Positions 11,638 through 24,360 are shown, numbered from the stretch's first letter. The stretch: 64,000 nt of DNA from Erythroxylum novogranatense (GCA_029891385.1 CM057232.1:64045824-64109823), one strand, 5' to 3'. Numbers and translations are program-made. Notes: generated by a model not told the origin, from the letters alone.

Positions 11638-12366
11638 TGAAGATAGAAATTTAGAATATTAGAGGAGCTAATGCTTCTGCTAAGAAATTAATAATCAGAG
11701 AATTTATTAGTCAGAATAAACCTAACCATTTGGCTATTTTGGAATCTAGAATCAAAAATAGAAATTATAACTTTTTAAGATTGTTAAGCAATGAGTGGCA
11801 ATAGATAGATAGCTTTTATATGCATCCTATTGACAAAATTCTAGTTCTCTTTATCAACATTTCTCAAGTTTACATTATAGATCAGTTAATCCTTGCTAAG
11901 GTAGTTAACAAATCAATAAATAAACCTTATTAGATCTCCTTCATTTGTGCTTACAATAATTCCTTTCAAAGGAGTCAATTATAGAATGATATTTGAAGAT
12001 TATCTAATTCAAAATCATAAACATTGGCTACTCATTAGATATTTCAATGCCATGATTTCACATAATGAACTAGAGGGGGTATATGCTAACAACACTCCTC
12101 ATCAAGAGTTAAGAAAATGTCTAACTGATGCTGAGGTATTTGATGTAACCTTTGAGGGAAATTTCTTCACATGGAGTAACAATCAACATGGTAGCAATGT
12201 AATTAGGAAGAAATTGGACAGAAGTCTTGCTAATCTGGAATGGTTCCAACAATTTCCAAATAGTTCCATCTTATTCCCCAATCCTTCCCTATCAGACTAT
12301 TCTCCCATTATTACTGCTACAAATTCTCTAAGGCTTAGATTTCCTTTCAGGTTTAACAATTTTTGA
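11638..12366 (+). pseudogene. LINE ORF2 endonuclease (APE-type), broken
   Basis: From ATG 11638 the frame reads MKIEI, a stop, then NIRGANASAKKLIIREF. This is the usual start of a plant LINE endonuclease (normally M-K-x-x-x-W-N-x-R-G). After frame changes, the open part 11947-12366 carries FFTWSNNQHGSNVIRKKLDR and a SDYSPI motif equal to the catalytic S-D-H-S-P of the family (His to Tyr here). The enzyme would nick target DNA for target-primed reverse transcription. The Tyr replacement and upstream stops make it inactive. Confidence 0.75.
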
Positions 12367-13900
12367 TTGATGTACCAGGATTCGAGGATGTAGTTTGGAA
12401 AGGTGTCACCAATGAGATGTATGGTTCAAAATGTCAAAAATACATTAAGGGAATGTTTGTAATCAAACAAAGCCTCAAGCTTCTTCATAATGAAAATTTT
12501 GAGACACTCACCATCTTATATCAACTACTAAAAGTGCCTTAGAATTGATTTAATATGATATGTTTAACAAACCACATTATAGACTGCTAGTGGAAAAGAA
12601 AAACAAACAATTGTTAACCTTTGTAAGGATCTTTATTTTGACTTCTCTTTGATGAGACAAAGATTAAGAGTTGATTAGTTGAAGGGTAGGGATAGAGCTT
12701 CTTCAGTCTTTCATAGATCTATACTGTCTAAAAAATTTGAAAAGAGGATTTTCAATATAATGGTCAACAACCAAATCATTACTACTCAACGGAAGCTGAA
12801 ACATGAGGCTTACAATTATTTCTCTAATTATATAAATACCTCTACCCATTTATAATCTTTGGTGGACGTTCTACAAAATATCATCACAAGAAGCTACATT
12901 ACTCTCCAAAAGTACTATAAAGCTCCTAGACTTGTTGAGTTCAATATGCTCTTCTTTAATATGCCCTCTTATAAAAGATTTGGTCTAAGATGATATTTTA
13001 AATTTTTTTAAGAAAAAGAAGATGCTTAAAGAGTTCAATAGAAATTTCATAGCACTGATTCTCAAAGGTGGTGAATCAAAACAAATTGGAGATTTTAGAC
13101 CTATAGCCTAATGTAATTCAGTTTATAAGATTGCTTTAAAAATGTTGGTAAGTTTCTTACTTACCTAGTAGACAAAAGGGAGACTATATTTTACTTATGT
13201 AGTAATTCTTGAAAAGGGGGGAATTGCATGTTGAAAATTAATTTGAAAAAGATAAATGATAATGTTGACTAGCATTTTCTTTACAACATCATGAGTGCAT
13301 TATGCTTCCCAAAGTGTTTCATTGATTGGATAACTCTCTACTTTACTACTCTATCATTTAACATCCTTATCAATGAGGAACCCATTCCCTACTTCAATAG
13401 GTCTAAAGGCAATCAGTAAGGTGAAGTTCAGTTTATCTATTTGCTATTGTAATAAGGGTGTTTAACAGGCTCTAAAATAGAATTATGGACAGAACCAAAC
13501 ATTTCAATTTCCATTCCAAATGTAAAAAATTAAGAATTACCAACCCCACCTTTGCTGTTGATCCAATCATGCTCTCTAAAGTGGATCGAACTTCATTTGT
13601 AGCTATAATGATGGCTATTAAAATCTTCATTAGATTGTATGGTCTTTAAGTTAACAATAATAAGTGTTCCTTTCACTTCTCTAAAAGTGCTGATAATCAG
13701 AGGCTCATTGTTGAACACATTATTGGCTTTAACAAAATGCCATTACCATTTCACATATCTTGGAATACCAATAACAACCTCTAGATTGAGCTATGGGAGT
13801 TTTATACCTTCAGTGAGCAAAATACAATCTAGTTATAGTTCGGAGCGTAAAAGCTTTATCTCTAGTTGTTAGAGCTCAATTATTCACAATTGTCTTATCT
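12367..13900 (+). pseudogene. LINE ORF2 linker and reverse transcriptase, broken
   Basis: 12640-12850 shows the linker typical of plant LINEs (SLMRQRLRVD, a stop, then FHRSILSKKFEKRI). Near 13085 GDFRPIA followed by NSVYKIALKML matches RT domain 1. At 13235-13390 the frame runs LKINLKKINDNVD, FPKCFIDWI and FNILINEEP. The active-site block near 13548 reads FAVDPIML where F-A-D-D-L-x-L is expected, so one catalytic Asp is lost. LGIPITTSRLS near 13758 is the RT thumb motif. Many stops; non-functional. Confidence 0.75.
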
Positions 13901-15120
13901 TCCATCAATATTCACAGGCTACTCATCTTGTCATTCTAAGAGTTGCGAGTAAGACAATTGATAAGTTACTTAGGAGTTTTCTCTAGACTAGTACAAAGGA
14001 AGGTGAATATAAGGCTGATATCAAATGCTTTAAGTTATGCATATCTAAGAAGCATAGAGTTTTGAAAATAGTTCCCTTAAAAATTCTAAAATTTTGCATG
14101 CTTATTAAAAGGCTTTAGAGATTAATTGATGATCAAAAGTCATTACAGTGCAAATGGGTTCATGAATATAGTTAAGAATAAAAGCATATGAGAAATTGAT
14201 CTCTCTACCAAAAATGTGTTTGCCACCCTAAAAAAGATTCTCAATTTGAGAAGCATAATTAAACCTCACTATAGTAAAAAATTGGGAATGGAGTGAGCAT
14301 TTCTTTTGCCATGACAACTAGATATCAAGTTGTCTATTAAACAAAAAAGCTAAACTTTAACATTTAAAGAACAACATACCAACCAATCAAAACCTTTCTA
14401 TGACTTTAGAGCTAAAGGATGAGATGATTTTAAGAATAATTGATAGCAATATATAGATAGACATCAACAAATTGTTTTGCATGAGAACAAGAATGACAAA
14501 AAAATGGTAGTGTCTTGATCCCAATGGAAAATAAAGCAAAACATCTTGTAAAAAACCGTTTCAGTAGAATTTCATACGTGTCAACTAGCATAAAATGGTA
14601 TGGTGCAAACATAACCTCCCAGAGCTACCATAACTTTATGAAGAGCTGTTTTAGAAAAGCTTCCAATGATTGACAGACTAAATGGATTTATCTATAAGAA
14701 AAATTGATGCATTCTTTTTAAGAGTTAAATGGAGAGTATTTCACATTTGTTTTTCAAATGCAAGTACACTTGTGGTGCGTGGAAAACCATTCTTTACATA
14801 TGCAACATCACCAATCCTCTAGAGGAATCGCAATAAATTATTACATGTAGTCTAAATTTACAACACATCAAAAGGGACTACGAATGGTGTTATTACATTG
14901 CCTTATTATATATGGTATTTCGCATTTGGGATACAAGAAATAGGCACATATTTTGCTGCAAGGAACAGAACTACAAGATTTTCCAAAAATAGCTAATTAG
15001 TGCCATTAGAATCTATATAAACACCTTTGATGAAAACCTATCTCTAGATATTGCATGTATTAAAGTTGGAACAGTATCTAGTTATGATTTGTGCTTCAAA
15101 TGTGATGCTTAAATAGCTAA
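13901..15120 (+). pseudogene. LINE ORF2 C-terminal region, broken
   Basis: Fragments such as KCFKLCISKKHRVLKI, WVHEYS and IGNGVSISFA (14020-14330) correspond to the region between RT and the zf-RVT zinc-binding domain of plant LINEs. The distal part, near 14750-14950, is only weakly recognisable. Frames switch repeatedly. The minus-strand open frame at 14430-14612 is incidental. Confidence 0.55.
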
Positions 15121-16319
15121 TAGGCTACTTTGTTTTTGTAAATATTATTGTGAAAGCGCATGTATAGATACTTAATCAGCTTTTTACGGCTTAATTCAAT
15201 TACATTCTTCTTTTAAAAATATATTAGTTAATCACAAAAATTTCCATTAATTCACTAAACACCCTAATCAAGTTAAATAAAACCTATACAAACAAATTTT
15301 CCTAATATAATCCAATCAAAATATTACAAAAGCAATAAAATGTAGTTGATACATAACATCAACAATTGTATAATTAAATTAATACAAAATCATTTAATAA
15401 CACCTAGATATTTAATCTCACATTAATTTAACCAAATAACTACAAATCCTTAGAAAATTACAATTCAATATGTAAAATAGCCTAAAGAAATTCAAATAAT
15501 CCCTCAAACCTCTTTTAATCATATGGGTAATCCCAAAAAACTTCACAAGACCCATAACAATGATTTTGACACCTATTTTCTCTAAACATAATTCAATAAC
15601 TCAATAATAATGGAAACAAAGCATAAAACATACCTTAACTTGTTGGGATTTTTAAAAAATAAGTTAAGAGATGATTGTCTCACAAGATGGAAGTCGGGGA
15701 GCATTGCCTAGAGAAGAGGGATAAGAGGGAAAGTGAAAAAGTGAGTTTCTAGGTGGTAAGGAGAAATTTTAAGAAATTTTTTTATCACAAGCGATAACAC
15801 GGTTGTGTGACTTCCATGTGTTGAACAATTTAAGGTTTGGTTTGTAAAGAACATGGGAAAGTTAGTCTTTAATAAGGGCCTGTTTAATATACGTGTTATG
15901 AAAGGTTTAATAGGGCCAGAACATAGGCGTTTTGGGATTTAACATGACCATGTTGACAATAAATTAAAACACCTAAACTCTACATGACCACTAGAACGAG
16001 TGTACTAATGGGCATATATCTTTCTATATCTTTTTTTGTACAATAAGGAAAAGAAGACATAATTCAAAATAGTTACTAACATGGGTGTGTTTGTGGCTAT
16101 GTGTCTTTCATTTTCTTAAAAACTTACATGGTTTTGTCAACATTGGTGTACTGGTGGGTGTGTAGGTGACTTATAATGTTCTTCTAGTAACACGATCACA
16201 AACACGGGCATATTGGTGCCTATGTTTTGTTCTATAACATTTTGTCACCTCATATCTATACGGAACATGTTTATGTTTTAGATTATCATGAGCATGTGCA
16301 AGAACATGACCACTAACAT

Positions 16320-16404
16320 GAGTATGTTGATGGGCTTGTAACTCTTTGTAACTTTTTGAGTTGATGAGTATGTTGATGGGCTTGTAACTCTTTGTAACTT
16401 TTTG
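16320..16404. repeat. 46 bp tandem duplication
   Basis: GAGTATGTTGATGGGCTTG starts at 16320 and again at 16366. The two copies are almost identical up to CTTTTTGA, so the duplication is recent compared with its surroundings. Confidence 0.9.
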
Positions 16405-16483
16405 ATTTGGCCAAATTTCCACCTGCCTTCCATTATAAAAATCCACAAACATACCCAAGGCATAAAAGATTAAACCATAAAAT

Positions 16484-16484
<1 letters not shown>

Positions 16485-16548
<64 letters not shown>
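16485..16548. repeat. (CA)n microsatellite followed by (TA)n
   Basis: About 27 uninterrupted CA units followed by about five TA units. Likely length-polymorphic. Confidence 0.97.
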
Positions 16549-17248
16549 AGTAGAATAAAAATGAATTAAAACACAATTACTAATTTAAACCTAGGTTGCC
16601 CCCAAAAACACTTATTTAATGCCATTTTCATGACATTCCTACTTTAACTTGGCCTAGATTTATAACCGATGGCTTGCTTCCACTTTTCTTCCAGAATAAA
16701 GGTTTATTATCTTAAAATTATGCCACATACTACTATGTATTAAGTACATATGGTTTCAAATAAATAAGACAAAGTAAATCCACCAATGCCCTTTTTAATA
16801 ACAAACTGTCAATGTAACAAAGAATAATAAAACTCCCAAGATCTTTTGTTGACTCTAACAGTTTGTGACATGGGAAGTAGGATCCCTTCGTACTTAAGAT
16901 GATTATCGATAATTCCTAGATAGCCTCCTTATTTGGCTCCTCCTCTTCATCTTCTTTCTCTTTTTAAATAGCATTTCCCCCTTTTCTTCAACCTCTATGT
17001 TCTCTCCACTTCATAAAGTTATTATATTAACATATTCCCTCAAATATTCCCTCAAATTGAAGCAAAGAATTTTATAAAATGATAATACTCCTCTCGCCAC
17101 TAAAAACAAAATATGAATAACTAAAATACCGAAAACAATAAAAATACTTAAATAAACAAACAAAATGCATTAAATATGAGCCTAAAAAATGACTAAATCA
17201 TAACTTACCACTGGCCCAGCAAACATGAAGTGTCCTAGATGCCATAAC

Positions 17249-19340
17249 TGTTGGATCAGAAAAAGAAAACATGCTTTGTTTGAAAAAATGGTAGATTTCA
17301 AAACTTTTAAGAAATCATTACTTGCAGCGGAAGCAACAAATCCAAATCAACATGCCAATCCATACATGATATCGTATAAGGATAATAAAATATAAACAAG
17401 ATCAGGAGTATTACCGACTCCTTCGCTTCAACTTTAAATCCTCGCTGCGCTATCCTCTCCTTCTTCGTGTATCCAAGTCCTTTGCCTTTGACTCTTTTCC
17501 TTTAGCAATCTACTTTCTCCTTGTTGTAGTATCCTCTACCAATTAGATTTACCACCTGTTCTTCAAGGACAATTAGGTTAACAAAATCCTTTGGTGGGAA
17601 AGGAGAAGAAATGTTTGGAGGAGATTTTCTTAGAAGAAGAAGAAGCAAAATTGAAACTCTTTTAATTAGTATTTTCGATTCTCTCTTTCATGAAAGGAGA
17701 GAAGGTGTAAAGACTATGCAAGAAGTCTTTCCTGCCTACCAATTTCGTATATGCATGGATGGAAGGAGAGAGAGAGGCATCAAATGCATCACTTCTTTCA
17801 TTAATCACTCATAAAATAGCCAATAAATGAGATTATCTTCATTTATCTTTATGATGGCTATTTGAAAGACCATAACCTAAAATTCAATACCCAATTTCGA
17901 TTTTGCCAAGAAGAAAGAAGGAAGATGGTCCATCTAATGCACATCTTTCATCTTTAATCTAATGAATGCAAATAGGTTACAAGCCAACATTAAAAGACAA
18001 CCATTAAACCATTTAATGGTAAGTTCATAACTCCATTTAATGATGATTAACCATAATAAAGACCATCTTTATTTAGCATTTTAATGTCAAATGTGTGGTT
18101 ACACATTTAACCTAGGAATAACCGAAATTGTTATCTTCTTCTTAAAAAAGTTGTTTTAATATAATTAATCTAATTAATTACATTAAACCAAAAACCAAGC
18201 CCATTACTAAATGTACATTTGGGCTTCTTTAATTAGACCAAGCCCAAGATTCAATTATGGGATTCTAATTAACCTCCATTTATATTTCTTACTTAGCTTG
18301 ATAACCTTCCTTAAAGCCAAGTGGGGAATCTTATTGGACTTTGATAATTCAATTTCCAATAAGCCCAGAATTAATTCAATCTCATTGGAATTAATTCTAG
18401 CTTATTAACTAAATGTCATTCCACTAAAGACAATTAGTTGAACTCTTGAATTATTAAATATTATGAGAATATGTCCAATTGCAAACCCTATTTAGAACCT
18501 TATTATAGCCATCTGCACAACAAAGGGTAAAATTACTGTTTTGTCCTTATGTTGGTTTTTCCTTCTAGATCTGTCATTTTACTTTATATGGTGATTAACA
18601 CATAAGATCTCATCTCAGTGTTAAGACTTGATGGGTAGCTAGTTTATCAAACTACTGGCGCTAGTTTAATCACCAACTCTTTTTAAAACATCTAGAAGAG
18701 ATGATAACACTATAAACTCTTTATTTGAGTGAATATTCCCTGATACATGTTTCAATTAATAATTCCAACATGCAGACCTCGGATTAATACTCAAAAATCC
18801 ATTCCGATCATATCAAGAATTATAATGAAACATATATGAGTTCACCACTCATCAAGATTATGGTTCATAATAAACGAATGCTTAAGTTGTGTGTTTTAAG
18901 ATTAAAGTAACGGCCCACTTTATTTTTGAAAGCATACTTGATTCCAGATTCATTTAATAGTGCCATTATCGATAGTCAACTACTATCATGATATGAAACT
19001 CATCATTCCCTTGAAGTAAACTCCTTTACTTATATGGAGATAAATCGCAACACTATAGTTTAAACTATAATCAAGCGACCAACTTGATTATTCAACTGTG
19101 AATCAATTAATTCAGATTCTAATAATATACATGTTTCCCATACATCTCTATGTATATGTATATTACTTACAAAAGAATCTTGGTACCTTAGACCAGATAT
19201 ATAATGCTCATATAGATAAAACCAAACTCTTTTGTTTTATTAATAATAAATATTTTCATTACAAAACTGTAACTGAAGAAGATAAAGTTACATGTAAATA
19301 CACTTGCTTTTCAGGGCACTATATTTACATAACTCCAACA
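17249..19340 (-). repeat. 3' LTR of copia C (2092 bp)
   Basis: Reverse complement of the copia A LTR: plus-strand left end TGTTGGATCAGAAAAAG, right end ACTCCAACA. Open frames inside it are LTR shadows, not genes. The conserved ATAATAAGG...CTAAATAGGGT block, a candidate promoter, lies near 18490-18515. Confidence 0.92.
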
Positions 19341-19354
19341 ATCTCCCACTTGCC
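19341..19354 (-). promoter_or_regulatory. Polypurine tract of copia C
   Basis: ATCTCCCACTTGCC on the plus strand reads GGCAAGTGGGAGAT on the minus strand, adjoining the LTR. Copia A has the same tract at 39740-39753 with one change. Confidence 0.8.
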
Positions 19355-19944
19355 CTAAAGCAAGTTTGACATATCCCTCATTCCCATCCCTTCTAGGTGA
19401 CCCTCAAAGCTCTTTTGAGTCAATGTCTTTGTGAACGGATCAGCAAGGTTTTGCTCAGTGGGAATCTTTACCGCATCCACTTCTCCACGTTGTATTATCT
19501 CCCTTTTAAGATGATACTTTCGCTCAATGTGTTTGACATCTTTGTAGTTCCGAGGTTCTTTAGAATTAGCCACTGCCCCACTATTATCACAATAAAGTGT
19601 AATGGCCTTTTCTGCCTCTAGAATTACCTCCAAATCATTTAGAAACTTTCAGAGCCAGACTGTTTCCTTTGCTACTTCACAAGCAGCAACATACTCAGCC
19701 TCCATAGTCGAATCAGCAATACAAGAATGCTTGACACTCCTCGAAACTATGGCTCCACCTCCTAAAGTAAATATAGAACCAGAAGTTGATTTCCTTGAAT
19801 CAACATCTGATGGGAAATCAGAATCCGATATCCCGCCGGAATAAGATTACTTCCAGTAAACAAGCATTAAGTTCTTCATCCTACGAAGATACTTAAGTAT
19901 ACACTTAACCGCAATCAATGTTTCATTCTGGATTGATCAAATCG
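19355..19944 (-). pseudogene. Copia C RNase H
   Basis: The terminal 92 codons (19355-19633) keep ITLYCDNSGAVANSKEP, HIERKYHLKREIIQRGEV and a KIPTEQNLADPFTKTL tail, the standard C-terminus of plant copia RNase H. The upstream part (19634-19944) is in other frames with stops. It still shows the end of RT and an ECLTLLE-like trace only in the opposite, meaningless frame. It would degrade the RNA strand during reverse transcription. Broken by frameshift. Confidence 0.85.
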
Positions 19945-20868
19945 CTACCACCCCACTGCATAACAAATATCCGGTCTAGTGCACAGCATTGCGTACATCA
20001 AACTACCAACTGTCGAAGCATATGGAATGTTACGCATGCGTTCAACCTCCTCTTGGGTTTTAGGTGCTTGTTCCTTTGAAAGTTTGATTCCATGTCTAGT
20101 AGGAGTAAAACCCCTCTTGGAATCTTGCATGGCGAACTTATTGAGCATATTCTCAATGTAGGTTCGTTGAGACAAAGCTATCTGCTTGTTCTTTCGATCC
20201 CTTATAAGTTTGATCCCTAGAACATACGTAGCCTCTCCCAAATCCTTCATTGAAAACTGTTCATTCAGCCATCCCTTAATCGCAGATAACATTCCCACAT
20301 CATTCCCAATGAGCAAAATGTCATCAACATACAGGATTAGGAAACTAACCTTACCTTCTTGTATTCTTTTATAAACACAAGGCTCATCTAGGTTTTGTAT
20401 GAACCTATAGGTTTTGATAGCCTTATCAAATGTAATGTTCCAACACCTAGATGCTTGCTTAAGTCCATAAATGGACCTTTGCAACTTCCAAACCTTATCC
20501 TCATTACCTGGCTCAATGAATCCTTCTGGTTGGGCCATATAAATGGTCTCCTCAAGATCCCCATTAAGAAATGCGGTCTTGACATCCATTTTCCATATTT
20601 CATAATCGAAATAGGATGCTATGGCCAAAAGAATCCTGATGGACTTAAGCATGGCAACCGGAGAAAAAGTCTCCTCATAGTCTATACCCTCCTTTTGAGT
20701 ATAGCCTTTAGATACCAATCTAGCTTTAAAGGTCTCTACCTTTCCATCCGATCCCTTTTTCCTTTTGTAGATCCATTTACACCCTATGGCTTTTAGACCT
20801 GGTGGTAGATCTACAAGGACCCAGACTTCATTAGTATACATAGAATCTATTTCCGATTCCATCGCCTT
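19945..20868 (-). pseudogene. Copia C reverse transcriptase
   Basis: Longest intact copia frame in the window, 305 codons. It contains the copia RT sequence from the W-V-L-V-D-L-P-P-G start, through [20 protein letters not shown] and [18 protein letters not shown], to the catalytic YVDDILLIGND (plus strand 20310-20345). Both active-site Asp are intact, unlike copia A. It is separated from the integrase part by a frameshift near 20870-20960, so no full polyprotein can be made. Confidence 0.92.
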
Positions 20869-20939
20869 GAACCATTTTCCTGCATCAACATCATTAATAG
20901 CCTGTGTATACTTAATGGGATCTATTTCTTCTTGGTCCG

Positions 20940-21834
20940 AGATGGCAATTAAGCCTTATCCTAAACCCAGATACCTATCTGGCTGTCTCACAACCATCCC
21001 ACTACGTCTAGGCACACCTTGATGTTCAGGTTGCACTTCTGATTCAACTCGTGAGTCCATTTCGACATCTTGTTCTGTCATATCCAAAACAATTGTTGGT
21101 TTGGATGAAATAGCTAACTCCTTTAGTACTACTTCACTTCTTCCTTTGTGATTTTTCACAAACTCTTCCTCTAAGAAGGTTGCATTTGTCGACACAAATA
21201 TCTTCTTATCATGAGGACTGAAAAAATAGTACCCTCGAGTTCTCGTAGGATATCCTACAAACAAACATACTTCTGACCTTGGTTCCATCTTTGTGGATTT
21301 AGGCTTTACAACATGGGCTGGGCAGTCCCAAGTCCTCAAATCCCTCAATGAAGGCACTCGACCAGTCCACAACTCCCTAGGTGTTTTAGGCACCGATTTG
21401 GACGGAGCAAAGTTAAGAAGATATGTTGTCGTTTGTATGGCATATCCTGAGAATGATTCTGGAAGGCTAGCGTAGGACATCATTGATCTTACCATTTCCA
21501 ATAGAGTTCTATTTCTCCTCTCTGCTACACCATTCTGTTGAGGTGTACGACGAGCTGACAAATTGGAAACAATTCCATTGTCAATTAAATATTGCTGGAA
21601 CTCTCCGATAAATACTCACCACCTCGATCCGATCGAAGTCGCTTTTAATGGCTTGCCAAGTTGTTTCTCACTTCATCTTTGAATTCTTTGAACTTTTCAA
21701 AAGATTCACTCTTTTATGTATCAAATACAAATAGCCATGTCTTGAGTAATCATCTATAAAATTATGAAATATTCATAACCTCCTCTAGCTCAGACATTTA
21801 CGGGCCCACACACATCAAGATGTACCAGTCCAAT
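20940..21834 (-). pseudogene. Copia C integrase
   Basis: 20956-21561 keeps TPQQNGVAERRNRTLLE (with the catalytic Glu) and the C-terminal GRVPSLRDLRTWDCPAH, EVCLFVGYPTRTRGYYF and RRSGMVVRQPDRYLGLG blocks. The core with the second Asp (21560-21680) is out of frame. The HHCC domain is deleted, because the copy jumps from gag to the KASFPSKGN block. Inactive. Confidence 0.85.
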
Positions 21835-21930
21835 GTGGATTCAGATATGTTTCCTTTAGAAGGAAATGAGGCTAGGTAGATCGGATGCTTCTTTTCCATG
21901 GTAGACTCTAGGTAGATCGGATGCTTCTTT
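21835..21930 (-). other. Deletion junction with templated filler in copia C
   Basis: CTAGGTAGATCGGATGCTTC occurs at 21872 and again at 21908, between the remnant of the gag zinc knuckle and the integrase. Compared with copia B, about 600 bases of protease and early integrase are gone. A short copied filler at a deletion point is typical of error-prone end joining. Confidence 0.7.
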
Positions 21931-22695
21931 CCAAAGGCCCATCTCATCACAAAGGAAACACTTTCCTTTGATGTTCTCTTTGGCCTTTTTTCATGGATTT
22001 GGCCTTGACCCTGTTTGGGCCTTCTTTTCATCGACCCTTCTTCTTTCCTTGCCCTTACCTTGGCTTAGAAGAAGAAGCTACATTAGCTTCTCGCCCATGA
22101 GCCTTAATATTCAATATCTCCTCCATGCTCCTGAGGGTATTCATCAACTCACTTAAGGTGTAATCCTTGCTTGCCGAGCTCATAGTCCAACTTAAACCGC
22201 TGAAAAGAAGAGTTTAAGCTATCGATGATCATAATCATCTGCGTGTCCGCATCCATATCCGCCCCAAGCATCCCTCAAATCGGTGACCGCAGAGATTACC
22301 TTCATCATGTAATCCCGCACCGGCTCACCTGTGTTTCTATCTCGAGATTATGAAAGGTTTGATAGCTTTCACTCTTGCAGACCTAGTCCTCACACCAAAC
22401 ATCTCATGTAGTGATGATCCATTGCACTAGCAGCTTTCCATACAAGCAATTTTCTTTTGCAACATGCCACTAATGTAGCTTTAATATGACACTTAGTAGT
22501 CTTGTCGAATCTTGCCAACGCCATATTGTTGGACTTGCTCAGAGTTGAATCTCCACTGGAGGTGTAGGCTCATTTTAGTTAGCACCCATGAAATACGCTC
22601 ATGTTGAAGAACAATGTCAAGGTTACGCTCCATTCATTAAAATTGTCTCCGTTTTCCAATTTGTTATTAGTCAAGAGCAGGGTGAGTGGATTCAT
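21930..22695 (-). pseudogene. Copia C gag
   Basis: The start codon at 22693-22695 (minus) matches the MNPLTLLL start seen in copia A. The capsid part is broken by several frameshifts. The lysine-rich linker and the knuckle start C-F-L-C-D-E-M-G are near 21940-22060. This copy keeps the second Cys of the CCHC knuckle, which copia A and B have as Tyr. The end of the knuckle is destroyed by the deletion. Confidence 0.75.
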
Positions 22696-23057
22696 TTTGT
22701 GGTTGATTATGTCTGAAAATATAAATTATTAAAACATGAGCATACTAGTCAACAATTTATGGAACTTTGTATAAAATCATGATGCATGTATGCATGATGA
22801 TAGATTTAACAAAACTTAACAAATTAAAATATTATACGACGGTTATTTTTCTTATCTATAACAGACTAAGTGACGGTGGGCCATCTTATCTATTAAAAGA
22901 AAAACTGGGACCCTCCCACTTAAAAACTACCAAGCATCTCATGCCCAATTTTTTAAAAAGCGTCTTAATTTGGTCCATACTTTTACCAACAGAGCTACGG
23001 TGGCCAGTTTGTTGATAAAAAATGTTGAGTGTTTAACCATTTCATTCATTCACTAAG
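22696..23057 (-). other. Copia C leader remnant
   Basis: Non-coding leader between primer site and gag; reverse complement of 35470-35830 in copia A. Contains the conserved GTGGGAGGGTCCCAG and CCCACCGTCA words. Ends at the truncation point. Confidence 0.8.
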
Positions 23058-23605
23058 TTTGCTAGCTCTTAAATTTGCTAGCAATTAAATTTGCTAGCTC
23101 TTAAAACCCCCAACATTGCATCTGGGATGTAGCGTACGTGTTTAATGGGTGTCCTTTTGCTGCTCTTAACATCGTCGTCTTGGCTAATTCTTCACGTAGC
23201 TTATTTCTTCTTTAGTATTCTTTATATTTATCTTATTTTTTTAATTTTTTTATTCTTGCTCCATGAAGACAAGTAAAAATTGATCTTAAGAAAATAACCC
23301 AAATGCAACACTTTCGACTCATGTTAATTTATTTGCTTCAAAATTGTACCTAAAATCAAATAAGAATTAAAATGAGTATCTTAAACATTTTTTTGTCATT
23401 CATCGCCAAGTATAAATAATTAAATGCATCAATAATTAAACACATATCAATATGTCTAAAATGCATGTAACTTGACTCATATTTTGAAAAATGCCCATGT
23501 AAGATACTAAATTTGGGCTCTAACACCAAATTATAGCACCCCACTCTTGCAAGACCCGTACCAAACATTCTAAGGGGTGTCTGAGTTTGAATCCTACAAG
23601 AGCGG
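23058..23605 (-). other. Unassigned sequence ending in a minus-strand LTR end and primer site
   Basis: 23059-23105 holds three degenerate copies of TTTGCTAGCTCTTAAA. 23106-23510 is AT-rich and unrecognised. At 23515-23528 GGGCTCTAACACCA reads on the minus strand TGGTGTTAGAGCCC, a primer site two bases from the consensus. Immediately right, TATAGCACCCCACTCTTGC is the reverse complement of a Ty3-type LTR end like LTR A. So 23532-23605 is the last 74 bases of an LTR that Gypsy-1 entered or replaced. Confidence 0.55.
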
Positions 23606-24360
23606 TGTTGGGCCTGGGTCTCGATTCCCCATTCCCGAGGTGGCCCCCAAAACTTCAGACCCGATCCCAACATCCATACATAATTTCGATTCACACAAAC
23701 ATATACCCATACATACACACATTCTACACATGCATTCTAAACATGCATTAATCATCCCAGTTACATAAGCCATCATGTCATTATCATTCGGAGAAATTCA
23801 ACAAGTATGCTCAATACATAACACAGAATAAAGTCTAAATCCAAAATACATGAACATGCTCTATGATGATATGCTCGGTGGGCTAACCAAAAATACTAAC
23901 TTAATACATAAGCTCCTAACTATCTTGGAGTTTTCGATGCCTTGCAAGATCAACGATCGCCTGCTCGCACTGAGGAGTGGAGATAATAGGGTGAGTGAAA
24001 GCTCAAAGGGCATATACATTTATAGCCATTGGCAACGAGCCACACATTCAAGCATATACACATATCTATACACAAGCATATAGCAAGTCATCAATCTATA
24101 AATTTACAATCCTCACAAGAATATGTCATATGATTACACAATATAACAATTCATCATGCATCAAGCCCAACACACTGTTTTCCTTCTTCTTGCGATTGGA
24201 TCAGGTCGGCTTGGTTTCCTATAACAAGCCAAGTTTCCATTCAAACAATATTCAAAGGAAATATTCAAAAGCTTGAAAATCAAAAGGAAAAACACAAAAA
24301 GTCTACATTCGACTTCCACCTAAATTCCTAAATCCTAAGAGGCAAATTCTGAACTTCCCT

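Larger units (their letters stand above)
11575..15175 (+). mobile_element. Decayed L1-like LINE
   Basis: The order endonuclease, linker, reverse transcriptase, C-terminal zinc-finger region is that of plant L1-type non-LTR retrotransposons ORF2. Stops and frameshifts interrupt every part, and no ORF1 or poly(A) tail is recognisable. It abuts the end of LTR B at 11574. I place the right limit near 15175, where similarity fades. Old insertion. Confidence 0.75.
15176..17248. other. Unassigned AT-rich sequence, probable decayed LTR debris
   Basis: No gene is visible. At 15780-16230 short words such as ACACGGTTGTGTGAC, AACATGACCATGTTG and CACAAACACGGGCAT recur irregularly. They resemble decayed palindromic LTR minisatellites of the ACACGG...CCGTGT kind. 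A 46 bp duplication (16320) and a CA microsatellite (16485) follow. The rest (16550-17248) shows nothing I can name. It ends where copia C begins. Confidence 0.4.
17249..23057 (-). mobile_element. Ty1/copia element C, 5' truncated
   Basis: Same family as copia A and B. One LTR (17249-19340) is followed, reading leftward on the minus strand, by the polypurine tract, RNase H, RT, integrase, gag and leader. The copy stops at 23057 inside the leader; primer site and 5' LTR are missing. The sequence corresponding to 35490 onward in copia A ends abruptly at CATTCATTCACTAA. A deletion removed the protease and early integrase. ATAAC precedes the LTR as possible target duplication; its partner is lost. 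Confidence 0.9.

Noticed and set aside
11947..12366. Host AP endonuclease gene
   Set aside because: The motifs are those of LINE ORF2 endonuclease and RT motifs follow downstream.
20395..20796. 133-codon plus-strand frame
   Set aside because: Exact antisense shadow of the copia C RT coding sequence.
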